A stretch of DNA of 64,000 bases from Canna indica (taxonomy: Eukaryota > Streptophyta > Magnoliopsida > Zingiberales > Cannaceae). Of the stretch, positions 1 through 12,450 are shown one piece after another. The DNA lies in contig CP136894.1 of NCBI GenBank assembly GCA_034359265.1, positions 28,612,501-28,676,500 on the forward strand, written 5' to 3'. The notes under the pieces were generated by a model. That model had not been told where the DNA came from. It did no database searches and saw nothing but the letters and a program-made list of their open reading frames with translations. Position 1 is the stretch's first letter. Every line of letters starts with the position of its first letter. Both the position numbers and the translations under genes were made by a program.

Positions 1-2297
1 GAGTGTGAGTTAAGTGAGTCAAGAGGCCTTAATTGGAAAGCTAGATGAGGGATTAAAACCCTCATCTTGCGGCCATGTGGCTCATCCATTGAGCCGCACA
101 AGGCTGCCTAAGGGGAGAGAGGAAGAGGAGCAAGGTGAAGCTTGGGGCTTGGATCGATCCGAGTTTCGCGTCGTCGCCGGAAAAATTTCAAGTCGTCGCA
201 CTCGATCCTTGTTTCTCTACAATCTAGGTGAGTGGTTAAGTTTTGAAGCTTGGGGGAGGCGGGTGGGCGAACCCTAGATGAGATAGGTTGAGTTCTTGTG
301 ATCTTTTCGACGAATCTTGATTTCAATGATGTATGTTCACTATTTTATAAAATTTCTTGTCGGAATTCATTGTTTCTTCATCGATTTGCAAGTTTTAGGG
401 CTGCCGAGTCATGGAAAAGGGGAAAGGTCATGCCAAAAAATTTCCCGATTCTCTTGACGGCAAGGAAGCCCTTATGTGACCTTAGATTAAGGTTTGATGT
501 AGTTCCACTTGTATATCTCTCACATTATAAAGCATGCCTTCCCTAGGAATCCCTTGGAATGGCCAAATGAACCCTACAACTCATGAAGAGGGTTCGACCA
601 AGGGTGAGGGAAGGGTAGATTAGTTCATTAGCATTTAAATTATATTCGGAATTGAAGAGGTAGAAGTATAGCTAGAGTATCCTCCCTCTTCTCCTACTAT
701 AAGGGCCATGGCCGAGCAAGGTCTTCCTTGCTCATGGTTCGGCTAAGGCTAGGGAGGGGAGAAGATATTAGCTTTAGATAGAAATTTCATGACTATAAGG
801 ATCATACATAGAGATATGACAATACTTAGGAAGAACACCAAACATAGCAAGTAGCTTGATTGATTTGAAATTGTAGGAATGCTAGTCTTGTAAACATCCT
901 TAGCATTAGATCTTTAAACTTTGAATGTTGAAATTGTTACCATGTTTTGTATTTCCTACATGTTATTTGAATTCATTACTACCTTGCCATGCTGGATAGT
1001 TGTTCCTTATTGTGCTAAAATTTCTAAGGTTGTGTAAGGTTGTTATATATATACATTGTGGCCATATATGATGAAGGTATAATATTTGAATATTTTCCTT
1101 TGAATTATACATGCTGCCCTAAATGTTCTTGGGCGGGATTTCAAGGTTGACACATGGAATTCCTCACCCAAGGCAGTGTAGGAGGTTAGGTAACATGTAA
1201 AGCGTCACTAGACGTTCATTGCACTTATATGGAAACTTAGTTAGGAGACGATAACACTTCTATGACTTCTTGTATATTTTTGGAAACTTAGAACTCGTAG
1301 GTGTTCATATCTTGAAAGGGCGGCATAAATTGTCGACCATGTAGTCGGATTAAGGCCAGATACGGACAAAGGCCCAAGGTGTATATATGGAAACCCTAGG
1401 ATATTGATTGTGTGATGTGTTTGAGATGGTCCGCCGAGGAGCGTGGAGGTCGAAAATGACCAATGCTCAGCTCGGCCAGTATTGGGTCTAGAGGTGCGCC
1501 AGCGGGCCCGCTAGGTGCCAGACCCCAGTTGGGTGGGACTAGCTATCCTTACCCCAGACGGTGTCCGGAGACTAGTGGACCATCCTAGTCGACAACCCAG
1601 GATTGTTTGCTTACATCTTGAGATGATGAGGCCGATAGCCAGTCTGATACTACCTGATATGGTAGGGACAGCTATAGCCGGGATTGATTCTCTAAGTAGG
1701 CCCACGGGCCGGATGTCGAAGGCTTGATAAGTCGAGATGGCAGGTTATCATGTTCAGATGATGCGGATGAACCCGTTGGGGGTTAGTAATCGCATTAGAA
1801 ATAAATTTTACCTCCTTGTACATTTCTTTTATTGCCCTGTATGATATATATGCATGACTGAGGCTTGTATGGAGGTTCATTTGAGCCACTCACTGAGTCC
1901 CAAGTGGACTCACAGTTTCTTTCTATTTTGCAGTGCATGAGTTGTAGTTTGGTATGTCGACATGGTGCAGCTGGTGGGCGGGAGGCAGTGCCGTATCTCG
2001 TAGCGGCGTCCTTGAGTCTTAGACTAGTGCTTAGTTATGTTGGTTTTGTTTCTACATTGACATTCGAAATTGAAAAAGGATTGTAAAACTTGTCATTTGA
2101 ACATTTGTTATTTGATGTTGATGTTCCTTCATGTTTTGGAAAAACTTATAGATTGTGACTTGAAAACTTTTTATAAAGTATGTTGAGTTTTCTTTCATTC
2201 GCTATGTCTTGATTTTCTTAATGTCAGTGTAGATAGTAGGCTACAGGACAGGATGTAGGCCCTGGCCAGTCACACTACCCTCAGTTGGGGTGTGACA
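1..2297 (+). repeat. Tekay-like gypsy LTR, 5' end outside window
   Basis: This is the plus-strand homologue of the LTR at 34577-37129. Both share the GC-rich leader around 60-270, the stretch near 1500-1700 and the terminal block ending in GGGGTGTGACA at 2297. No PBS follows, so it is a 3' LTR or a solo LTR inserted into copia gag sequence. It contains no gene; short reading frames inside it have no family resemblance. The left end and any target duplication lie beyond the window. Confidence 0.8.
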
Positions 2298-2480
2298 GGA
2301 CGAAGCTTGAATCTATATACCCCTCAAAACAAAGTCTAGCTTATGAAGCAGCTTTCGAAGTTGGAAAACAGAGATAGTAAAAGCATGATTGAGCACTTGA
2401 ACACTTTCAAGGGGCTCATGAACCAGTTGGCGATAGCTAATATGAAGATAGATGACGAAATGCAAACTTTGCTACTTATA
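2298..2480 (+). pseudogene. copia gag fragment (UBN2 domain)
   Basis: Translating from 2298 gives part of a gag polyprotein of the UBN2 type found in plant Ty1/copia elements. Recognisable motifs are LMKQLSKLENRDSKSMIEHL followed by a segment with MNQLAIANMKIDDEMQT. There is an in-frame stop before LMKQLS and another after TLLLI. Only about 60 codons remain, so it is a dead scrap lying between a gypsy LTR and a copia LTR. Family assignment rests on pattern recognition, not a search. Confidence 0.7.
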
Positions 2481-2522
2481 TGAAGAGATGGTCTATAAAG
2501 AGACCAAGAGACAAGAAAAGTC

Positions 2523-3640
2523 TGTTGGCTTTAGGTTTTCAATGTTAGGCTTAATCTCGGTTTTGATAGTTTTGATGATAACAAACATGGAACTAATGAT
2601 TTCATTGAGAATATTTTTCAGGTTCCATATCGACTAGCGTTCGATGTCCTCGATCGGATAAATCGGAGAAATCGTAAAATTGGAAGGACATTGATCGTCG
2701 CACTCAGGTTCGTCGCAAAACTTCCCGAAGATCGATGGGTGCACCAAAGTCCCATTGGACGAGCTTAAAGATCACATGGAAAGCTCTCCATCATGATGCT
2801 CGTTGAAAGCCGAAACCCGAGAATGAAGTGTCAAAGAAAAAGGCTGAAGAAAACAATCTCAGCCTAAATTCAGTCGACTGGACGGGCGACCGAATAGGGT
2901 AAGAAATGGGCAGTAGCCCTAGCAGTCGATCGATCGGTCGATCAGACTAAGGCTAGTAGCAGACGTAGCTTGCGTCGGTCGACCGGACCGATCAACCGAC
3001 CGAAGCCCAAAAAGGGCAGTAGGTTTTGCGGTCGACCGACCTGCGAATAGCCGAAGACGCAAATCCCGTCGGTCGACCGACAGGTCGACCAAAGATCGCA
3101 GATCGCGCGATTTGTGTCTAGCAGTCGACCCATCGGTCGACCGACCAGAGAGAAAATTGCAGCAGTCGAATGACCGATCGACCGACGATTCGACCGGACC
3201 ATCGGCCGAGCATCTGTAAATGTCGAAAATAATCCCGTTGACGCCCCGTTTCAGCTGGGGGTATAAATACACCTCATACACATCTTTTAATCTCTCTCTC
3301 GAACATTGACAAAAATTATTGAGCATCCAAAAGAGAGATAAAAGCCTTTCAAGGAGTAATCGTAGCGCGCTCTGTTCCTCTGCTGAGTTCTTCATCAAGC
3401 GACGCCTGCTCCTCAACTCGGGCTTCAACTCAAGCTCTACCACTTGGCGAGTTGGAGGTTCTTGAAGGATTAAAAAGACCTTTTAATCTTGTTTTATATT
3501 GTATCTCTTTTGATTGTATTTTATATCTTTATTTAAACTGTTTTATTTGGATTTGAGTGTGAAGACCTGGTGTTAGGTCTTGTTGTGTAAGTGGTTACCT
3601 TGCAAGGTGTAAAGCCACTTGTGTGTGTAATGGTTACCTT
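2523..3640 (+). repeat. Sirevirus-like LTR, 3' truncated (copy A)
   Basis: It starts TGTTGGC and follows the same order as the complete LTR at 56977-58491: leader with the TCGATC/GTCGAC-rich array at about 2873-3200, TATAAATA at 3262-3269, then the transcribed part. Homology stops near 3640, so about 450 bases of the LTR 3' end are missing. The CpG-rich palindromic array just upstream of the TATA box is typical in position of Sirevirus U3 palindromes. Frames read through this array, rich in D, R and S, are by-products of the TCGA repeat and not genes. Confidence 0.8.
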
Positions 3641-3827
3641 GTGAGTGACGACCCATTGCTTTGGTATATCCCTACGTGGCCCTAAGCGTCACGTGTCGGG
3701 TATTACTGAGCATGGGGGAGCATTCGTGGAGGTAGGTGAGCAACCAACATGGAATCGGTTACTCCTAGTGAGAGGAGATGATGTCCTATATGTCCCTACA
3801 AGTGTCGACTCGGGAATATTTGGCCAG
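3641..3827. other. unassigned spacer
   Basis: About 190 bases between two oppositely oriented copia LTRs. It contains no credible coding frame and matches no other segment of this window that I can see. It may be host sequence or a piece of a further repeat. Confidence 0.4.
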
Positions 3828-5472
3828 TGTATTGGTGAAATGGCCTACACTAGAGGGGGAGGGTTGAATAGTATGTTAACTAAATCTTTTGCCTAATTTC
3901 GATTTTAAAAGTTTCTTACAACTACTTAGGCAATTCACAAATAATTCAAGATGTATAAGTGCGTAAGCAATAATAAGTGACAATAAATAAGAAAAATAAT
4001 GCTAACACAATGGAATTTATAGTGGTTCGGCCCCAATGCCTACTCTACTACCAAAGCACCCCACTTAGGATTTCCAAACTTTTATTAGATTATATTGTTT
4101 CCCTTATAAACAGGACTTTACACCGAAGAGTCTCCGCTCTCGACCTAAGACACTTCCACACCCGGAAGTCTCCGCCTCCTTACCAAGAGCACTCTTCCAC
4201 CTCAACCCTAAGGGACAACAATCACTAATCCTAGTCAACTATGTTTACACTGCTGGAATTAAGCCTTAACACCAAGGCAACCACCAACCATACAAGACCT
4301 AATTAATAACCTAGGTCTTCAACCTTTGAAATACAATGAAATAAACAATAAAATAGACAAGTAATGGAGCAAATAAACAATACAACTTATACTTAGCTCC
4401 AAACAATGAATCCTAGCTCCTCTTGATGCCTTGATGATGAATCAAATCAAGCTTGAAGGCAAACTCAAGAAAGACAAGGTGAAAAGCTAGGGTTTCAACA
4501 AAGATGGCTCTACCAAAGGTTGTAGGTGTCAAAGGATGTCACATGAAGCATTAGAAGGTCATAGGAAGGCTTCAAAGGTCTTTAAATAGGCATAACACCA
4601 AGTGGTGGTCGGGCACAACGGATAAAAATGGCTATATTTCAAGTCATTTTACCGCCGATCAATCGTTGGTCGATTGGTAGATCGATTGACCGAGCGATCG
4701 ACCTATCGATAGGAGCCCTCTATGCATTCTGGACTCCATTCGGTCGACCAGCCAATTGAACGGAACTAGGAAATCATCCTAGTTTGCTGATTTTTTTGCT
4801 CGTTTGTTCGTTTCTGAATTCCGTCTTCACTAAGTCATCTTATATAACATTTCTTAATTTTAAGTTAAATAAATTTAAAACATAAATATTATATAGGGAT
4901 TACCCCCCATTTGGATTCAATAAAAATATCAAAAATATCAAAATCCTTAAGAATCAAAATCTAACTTTTGGAGTCTAGTACAAATTTTCTAAAATAATAA
5001 ATTTTATAATCTCCCGGGTCAAATATGTATAGGTTAAAGGCTTCCAAAAAATCCTTTAAAATATGACGTTTACTAGTTTTTACCTAAGTAACTATTATCG
5101 GGACTTTTGGTGCTAAGAAAATGTCTAGGTCATATAGCCCTCCAAGGAGCTCCCTAGGCTTAGTGAATTTCAGGGTCGTTTTCCAATTTTTCGAGTTTTC
5201 ATGTTTTGGTGTTCGGGTTTGGTATTTTGGGTTCTTTGCATCATCATGAGGATTTACAACACATGCTAGACACCCTAAACCTAAACTCTAACTTCCTGAA
5301 GAATCCCGAGCGACGACGAGCATCCTTGCCAATTTCTTCAATTTTTCCGATCGAGGATGTCGTGCGCTAGCCGATATGGAACCTGAAAATAACTCTCAAT
5401 GAAATCATTAGTTCCATGTTTGTTATCATCAAAATCGAGATTAAGACCAAGGTTGAAAACCTTAGGCCAACA
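3828..5472 (-). repeat. Sirevirus-like LTR (copy B)
   Basis: Read on the minus strand it begins TGTTGGCC at 5472 and ends near 3828 with the reverse of TATTGGTGAAATGG. This corresponds to the LTR 3' end that is GCCATTTC..CCAACA in other copies. It carries the conserved blocks shared with 53954-54458 (the segment with ACCCGGGAGATTA) and a short TCGA-rich cluster near 4660-4760. Terminal mutations suggest an old insertion. No coding capacity. Confidence 0.75.
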
Positions 5473-5790
5473 CAGAGTAGACATGAAAGCCAGGAAGATG
5501 TTTTTGACGTTTCATTATTGAGACAACATCTTGGCGGGTGAAATACATATGAATCGGTATTAGGATTTGACACTTCTTCCGTACCCTAGCTGACTTCGGG
5601 ACATTGTAATCGAGGGATTTAGTTGCATGGCACCTAATCACCGAATGGCGTTCGATCCCTATAGATTGAACCTCACACTATCCGGATAGCCATGATACGT
5701 TGCTAGACATCAATCTTGACTTGTGAGTGGAGTCTCTCACGACCACACTAAAGGGGTTTAGTGGAGGCTCGTAAGATTTGAATAGAAATT
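5473..5790 (+). repeat. partial copy of repeat L
   Basis: This segment, starting CAGAGTAGACATGAAAG, is the reverse complement of the end of the repeat at 16816-18253 (compare 17930-18250). It is cut at about 5790, where a copia leader with PBS begins. It is non-coding. The class of the parent repeat is uncertain. Confidence 0.65.
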
Positions 5791-5862
5791 CGGATTTTAG
5801 GATCGAGACAAATTATAGAAGGGATGGTGAAATCACAATCTACGACCTGCTCTGATACCAAT
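5791..5862 (-). promoter_or_regulatory. copia leader remnant with primer binding site
   Basis: On the minus strand, directly after the LTR that ends at 5863, the sequence reads ATTGGTATCAGAGC. TGGTATCAGAGC (5849-5860) is the usual plant copia PBS, complementary to the initiator methionine tRNA 3' end. The next 60 bases match the leader at 12383-12450. LTR C therefore has internal sequence on both sides, a PPT on its right and a PBS on its left, as expected of a former body-LTR-body tandem. Confidence 0.8.
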
Positions 5863-7294
5863 TGTTGGATGAAATGACACACTAGATGGGGGGTGAATAG
5901 TGTGTTTACTAATTCTTATTGACTAATTTCGATTTTAAACGTTTCTTTGATTACATAGGCAAATTGCTATTTATTGACTAGATGCGGAAACAAAAATACG
6001 ACAATTAAGCACAAACCAAATATCAATGCTAACACACTGAGTTATAGTGGTTCGGCCCCAATGCCTACTCCACTACGTACCTAAGTACCCCGCTTAGGAT
6101 TTCCAAACTAAGTTTACTAGATTAAATTGGTTCCCTTACAAAGAGGACTTTGACCCGAAGAGTCTCACTCTCAATCTAAGGCACTTCTACACCCGGAAAT
6201 CTCCACCTACTTACTGAGAGCACTCTTCCACCTCAACCCTAAGGGACACCTCAACTAATCCTAGTAAGCTATATTTACACAAGTGGCTTTACACCCTCTA
6301 CACTAAGGTAACCACTTACATCCAAACACCAAACACTAGGTCTTCTTACAAATTCAAATAGAATGAATTGAAAAAAAATTAAAACAAATTTTATTACAAG
6401 AAGAGGAATAAAAATTTATCATAAATAAACGCCTCTTCTTTCCGACCCTAGCACCCTTGACGAACCCTTTGAAGGAGAACTCTTTGGTGATGAGGGATCA
6501 AGAGCTAGGTTTAATGAATTTTGTCACTTTGAAACTTGGAGGATGCAAGGAATCACTCTTTGAAGGCTTTTTGCATCACAAATTATCTGGGAGAAGTTAG
6601 AAGAGGGATATTTATAACCCCTCAATAAAACGGCAGCTCAACAGGCGAAAAACTAGTCGTTTCCGCCGTTCGGTCGCTTGTCGGACGATCATCGATCGAC
6701 CGACCGATCGACCGCCCAGCGACCGCTGGATCTCTATGAGTTAATCACATTGTTCGGTCGACCGACGAGTCAACCGAATGAGTCACGACTTTAGCGATCC
6801 ACAATCCGGTCGATCGAAGCACCTTCTGCTAATTTTTGGCATTGGTCGGTCGACCGACCTGTCGACCGATGTAGCCTTGAGCCGATTTCTTCACCATCTT
6901 CGATTGACTGATAGGTCGATCGATTGGCTACTACTATTTTGTGGCATCATTTGGTCGATCGACAAGGCTACTGCCAATTTTCAACACCATTCGATCGACC
7001 GACCGGTCGACCGAACTTGGGCTGGAAATTTTTATCTTGACTTTCTCATTTCGCGCTTTGTTTTTCGGCTTCGTTCTTCAGCGTGCTTTAACTTTAAAAT
7101 ATTCTCCATGTTGTCCAAGTCATTTCTGGTGCACGCGTTGGTCTGTTCTGGAGATCGATCGAAAGACATGAGGCTTGACTTATCTTTTATCGATCCTACA
7201 ACTTTCATACTTCAAGAACTTGTTAAATAGATTTGTAATAATAAAAATAGTCATGAAGAGAATAAAGCATGAAGGAATAAATCTTCAGCCAACA
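5863..7294 (-). repeat. 3' LTR (copy C)
   Basis: Starts TGTTGGC at 7294 on the minus strand and ends CCAACA at 5863. A TATAAATA box lies at 6609-6616. The TCGA-rich palindromic array occupies about 6660-7010, upstream of the TATA box as in copies A, D, E and J. Sequence and layout closely match LTR D, its partner. Confidence 0.88.
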
Positions 7295-7296
7295 AT

Positions 7297-7472
7297 CTCC
7301 CCCTTTTTGATGATGACAAACCATTGACAATAAAGAGCAAGATAAAATAATGGATACATGAGAGCATTAAAGGAAATGATGTATACATTTAGTGCTCCCC
7401 CTATCGTTATGCATATATTTTCTAACTCTCCCCCTATCATCATGCCATACTATATATGATACTCCTCCCCCT
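7297..7472 (-). promoter_or_regulatory. cluster of polypurine tracts
   Basis: On the minus strand four AGGGGGAG-like purine runs occur at about 7465-7472, 7428-7435, 7396-7402 and immediately before the 3' LTR at 7297-7303. The last is the expected plus-strand priming site. Repetition of the PPT motif upstream of the 3' LTR is a known Sirevirus signature. Confidence 0.75.
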
Positions 7473-7781
7473 TTTGTCATCCATCAAAAAAATATCAAGC
7501 ATAGCAAGCAAAAAAAAAATACCGCTTACATTACTAATTATCAACAATAGTCAATCATTAAACTACATGTCATTCAATCATCAAATACCACTTACATTAC
7601 TAATCATCAACAATAGTCGATCATCAAATACAAGTCCATAAGATAAATATCATCAAAACATCAAATGAGACTAGTCATCCTCAGGTGGTGGTGGAGGTGG
7701 TAGATGCGACTGATAGTATTGCCACATCTCATCCACCCGACCAAACATCTCATCAAATCGGCGACCATACTCATCCACTTG

Positions 7782-8855
7782 CTAACTGTACTGGTCAACA
7801 CATTGACCATACTCATCTATGCGTCGGCCATGCTCACCAATCATTGTACCATACTCGTCCATCTGACGGTCGTATTCATCTAGGCGCTCTCTTGTTCCAT
7901 TGTTCCATTCTAGCTGGTCGATGTGAAACTGAGCAAAGCGATGCTCCAGATCACCTAAACGCGAAAGGGGAGTGACGGATGATGAACTTCCACCAGCTTC
8001 GCCCTCCTCCATGCCTATGTCATGCTCAGTTTGCTCCATAGGTTCTCCTTGCATTCTTTTGCCGAGCTGATTTTCAAGGATCTTCATGCGGTTGAGAGAG
8101 GATGAATCTATGGCTTTGGGTATGGGCTTTACTTCAAATCTAAACTTATTTACCCTAGCTGCATATATAAAGTGTGAAATCAGGGAGGCATATGGTAAGG
8201 CTTGTTTTGTGGAGGCATGAACATCAGCTATATATCGAAGGATGAAACTAGGGACATCTATGGGTATGTGAGACATGGCAAAGAAGAGTACCCTAGAACT
8301 CATAGTAGTGACCTCATCATAATGACCTGCTCTAGGAAGAATATTATATGAAATGATGAGGTGCATAATCCTAGCAGTGGTTGAAAGTTTGATGCTTTGG
8401 GTAGGGATCATTCCCTGATAATCCTCAGGACAGATGGCCGATACAACTTCATGAGTAGGAAACTCCTCATAAAAGCGGTGTGTGGATATCTTATAAACTA
8501 GTCTTCCTAATAGAGGAAACTCAAATGCATCTTTAATGTCTGATTCGGTGATTACTATAGATTTTTCTAAGATTTCAGATCGAAGAATTAGTTCATCGCC
8601 GTATCTTGCCCTTTCTATCATAAGGTTGGAGAAAAAAGCTTTTATTAGGATGGGGCATACAGGTACTTGCTTTCCTATAAACTCTACCCATCCCATGCTA
8701 GCAAGTTTACTTCTAATGTCAAATTGTTCTAGGTCACCTAAGTTAACTGGACAAATCTATAAAATGGCCCTATCTGCAAACCTAGGAGCTTGTTTCTTGC
8801 CTAAAGAGGTCAAAAGGTTATCTGGCAGACTTGGGAGCTTTGTCTTGGGTGCCAT
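7782..8855 (-). pseudogene. putative plant transposon protein (PF20167-like), one nonsense codon
   Basis: The frame starts at an ATG at 8855 (MAPKTKLPSLPDN...), has a single TAG at codon 33, and is then open for 305 codons from the ATG at 8696 to the stop at 7782. The central part resembles the 'putative plant transposon protein' domain (PF20167): an MGWVEF start, an FFSNL segment, DAFEFPLLGRL, a conserved VVSAICPEDY region and a helical section with RVLFFAMSHIPIDV. The C-terminal 60 residues are acidic and end in a short tandem series of RxDEYGxx units, likely coiled coil. It sits between gag and the 3' LTR, where Sireviruses may carry an env-like ORF. Its function is unknown. Long openness apart from one stop suggests fairly recent decay. 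Confidence 0.7.
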
Positions 8856-8899
8856 TCTGCAAGACAATTTGGGTGATGTGTAGATAATTAGTTTTGATG

Positions 8900-10980
8900 A
8901 GAGATGTATGCTTTTAAAGTAAAGAGAGGAAGAATTTTTAAGATCGACATAGATTCATGCAAGACCTCCTAAAAAAATGGATTTTAACATTAAATCTCAA
9001 TATGTGAGTAAAAAAACAAAAGAAATAAAAAATAAAAATAAAAATAAAAGATAGGATCCAAAAATATCAAGTGAGCCACAAATAAAAGTGCACACATACG
9101 TTTGAGTCATTTAAAAAAACTTTTGTTTTGGCTAGATAAGAATGAACAAATTTTCTAATTAAAAAATCTCTCCTTTTTTAAGAAAGATAAAATACATGTT
9201 GAGGATAACTCATGAGAGAAAGCAAGAAACACTTGTTTTTTGAGTCATTTTAAAAGAAATGAAATAAATGTTGAATCATTCAAAGAAAACATGAGATATT
9301 TGATTATAATTCTCCAAAAACTTATTTTTGAGGTAAACAAGTCAAAGAAAATCATCATCCAAGAAAGAAAAAAATATATGAATCATATTTTTTATGGATG
9401 AATCAAGACATTGAGAGAAGAAGAGATGAGGGATCCACTCAACATTGAGTATAAACTTATGAATGGGAGCTAAAGATCAAGTTTTTACCTTGGAGAGGAA
9501 GTAGAAAGCCTAGAAGCAAGGAAAGAAGAGTTTAGCAGGCAGTTAAATGGGCAAGGAAGCCCTAGTTTCGGGCTTAAGAACTTGAGTTGAGGGGTCTGGA
9601 TTAAATCTGGCGGAAAAATGGATGAACCATATGGTTTTCCTTTCATCGGTCGATCGGGCGGTCGCACATCGATCGACCGCTCAATCTGCCATGAGTTTTT
9701 AACCATTAAAGAAAAATTATTTTTGAGAGATGTGTATGTTTAAATTTTATGAAATTTTTTTCACATGAACTAGACTTCACAAGGATTCCAAAAAATTAAG
9801 AATCTCTCAAAAAATATATCTCTACAATTTTCTAAAAAATCTACAAGTTTTCAGTGGCATTTTTGTAAATACGAGTCATTAGTCCAACGATTTCAGATTT
9901 TATTCAAACTTTCTAGATACCAACATATGATCATTTAAAGCACGTATGTTAAGTTTGAGACAAAGATAATGTCATTTGGTCAAGAATTTTATCTTAGTAT
10001 CATTTCGTTCAAAAGACAAGCATATTACTATATATGAAGTTGCTAATTATCAATCCTTAACTTATACTCATGGTTTTTCAAGTATAGACACATGAGCACT
10101 TAATATGAGTAAATCTAAATATGTTTTCCAACTACTAGCTCAAAGTGGTAGTCTCTAATGTGAATTTTAACTTAGAGCAAATTTCAATCGATCAAAATAT
10201 CATGTAATTTTTTAAGATATCAAAGTTTTACCTACTCATGTAATCTCATAGATTTAGCATTCAAGAATAATCATGGGTATAGAGACATCATGAGAGCATG
10301 AACATTCAATATTCTACAAAGATTCTGCCAAATTTAAACTCATACCTCATTCTTGGAGTCTTGCCAAACTTGTCATTTACCTTTCAATTTTCTTCATGGC
10401 AGTTTAGTCTTCCATTAACATTCATAACTTGCAAGTAGATCTCATTAATAGATTTCATGAAAGCAAATCTACTAGCAAGTAACCCAAACCAAATAGCAAA
10501 TGGAGAAATCAAGTATCATTTTCAAAGTCCGCCTTGCCGACTAGTTTGAGATCCGTTTTAAAATATGTTGTCATGAATCCAAAATGAATTTTTAAGAGAT
10601 CATAAATATAATATTAATGAAAACATGATCTCCAACCCTTCCTATTGGTTGAAAACCGAAAGGCCAACAATAAGCCTATGATTTAGAACCGCAAGGTCGC
10701 TTAGGCCCATTACATGCCACATAGGTCTCCGAAGAGATCGAAAAATCAAAAATCAAAATCATTTTTATTTTTAAAAGACTCTTCTCAAGAGCGAGAAAAG
10801 CTCAACCGAATTATACATAGTATCAAAAACTTCAACTCAAGTATATCAATGATGATTAGAAGATGATACCAAAGTATTTGATGCCAATTTTACCATAGGC
10901 ATCTAGTCTAGGTGAAGACTTTGAAGTTGCAACCATGTAGGGATCCTTCCTTCAACTTATTGGTCAACATTAATTCTTCA
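8900..10980. other. non-coding interior of the non-autonomous element
   Basis: About 2 kb of AT-rich DNA between the extra ORF and gag, where an autonomous copia element would carry protease, integrase, reverse transcriptase and RNase H. No frame longer than about 75 codons and none of the pol motifs is present. Sequence near 9485-9700 contains a small TCGA cluster. Parts (10355-10900) match 30540-31117 in the related copy H, so this is family sequence and not a random insertion. Confidence 0.65.
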
Positions 10981-10989
10981 ATCTCCTTT

Positions 10990-12383
10990 ACCCTTGTATG
11001 GTAGCTCCCCCTACAAGAGAGCAAGAAAGCTTTGGTACCCAAATGGCTTTGGGTCCTTGGGGATTAGTTGGCCTAGGTATCGAAAGTGTCTTAGCAACAC
11101 TTGGATTCCTCTTAAATGCACAATCATAGATTGCATGGCCATATATCCCACAACAAAAATAATGTCCATGAAACTTTTTATTTTCGATATGGACATGTGA
11201 TTTATCACTAGAATGCTTGACATGTGAGCTATGATGAACATGAGCATTCTTAAATGAGACATTCTTCTTTTGAACATGAGGTTTAATGGTGGAATGCTTA
11301 GTATGGGAGTGATGATAACATTGAGATTCTTTACATAAGCATTTCTCATTCTAGTGTTCTTAGTAGACGAGGCATTTTTGAGTTCATTTACCTTCTTATT
11401 CAAGAAAATAACCTCACTTTTCAAATCATTCATAGATTTTTGAATAGCATGAAATTAAGTTTATAACATGCTATTTTTATTTTTTAAATTATCATTTCTA
11501 TATTTTAAGTCATTAATCTCAAGTTTCATATCATCATGAAATGACTCAAAAGACCTAGATTTCAATTTTTCATTTTCCAATTTTGACTCATGCAAGCAAT
11601 AATTAAGCATCTCATTTTCTTTCTTTAACCTTTTATTTTCTTTATCCTTTTTAATTAGCAAGGCATACATGTTTTTGTACTCATCCATTAATTCATCATA
11701 AAACAAATCATGAGAGCTAGATGAGTTAGTGCTATCATTAATACGACTAGAAGGAGAGTGGTGTACCTCATTGTTATCATTCATGACTCAATCTTTTGAT
11801 ATGGCTTCATAGTCATGGCAAGAGGATGCTTCACTTGAATAAGATGATGATGTCGAAGCATTTGACCTCTTCTTTGTCTTGTTCTTCATGGAAGGATAGT
11901 TTTTCTTTACATGCCCCTTCTCCCTGCATGCATGACATATTACCTTTCTTTTTCGGCTCTTAGAGTTACTCCTTTGACTAGATGAGCTATGGGCATCAAG
12001 ATTAAGATTAGTAGTAGGTGAGTGACCATTGTCATCACCACTTTCATCAAAAGTGTCAATCTCTTCAGTTTTGGCATACTCATATAAAATATTTAAAGTA
12101 GCCCATAAATCAAAAGTCGTTGAACAATGCATGACTTTTTCAAGAATGTTATTTGGTATGGCACAAAATATGCAATTCATAGCTTCTCCATTAAATTGAA
12201 ATATTTTCTTATCAAGTTCGCTCCAATCATGCATGTCAGTCTTAGGAAAGGTGTATTCAAATTTAACATATTATACACACCAAAATCTCTAGTCTTCATG
12301 TAGGTGTAAATCCTAGACTTCCAAAGACCAAAGTTCGATTCATCGAACCTAGGAGGTGAAGATACTACCGATTCTAGTGTCAT
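10990..12383 (-). pseudogene. copia gag, frameshifted, two zinc knuckles
   Basis: Reading leftward from the ATG at 12383 the protein starts MTLESVVSSPPRFDESNFGL, a typical plant copia gag opening. A frameshift near 12260 moves the frame to 12234-11788, which has the IMHCS..FDLWATL region and a first zinc knuckle CHACREKGHVKKNY. A TGA at 11787 is followed by a strongly charged coiled coil (11784-11461). A second, damaged knuckle (GIYGHAIYDC) and the WVPK segment lie near 11170-11030. The long coiled coil and second knuckle fit Sirevirus Gag. The first knuckle lacks its last cysteine (Tyr instead). Confidence 0.8.
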
Positions 12384-12436
12384 TTTAGGATCGAGACAAA
12401 TTGTAGAATGGATGGTGAAATCATAATCTACGACCT

Positions 12437-12450
12437 GCTCTGATACCAAT
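12437..12450 (-). promoter_or_regulatory. primer binding site (initiator Met tRNA)
   Basis: On the minus strand the 5' LTR is followed by ATTGGTATCAGAGC. The TGGTATCAGAGC core is the standard plant copia PBS. It fixes the 5' LTR inner boundary at 12451. Confidence 0.88.

Noticed and set aside
2919..3443. A 174-codon minus-strand frame rich in R, S and D
   Set aside because: It is produced by the TCGA array of an LTR. Equivalent frames at 6778-7230, 13249-13628 and 56508-57748 differ in reading and have no conserved protein.
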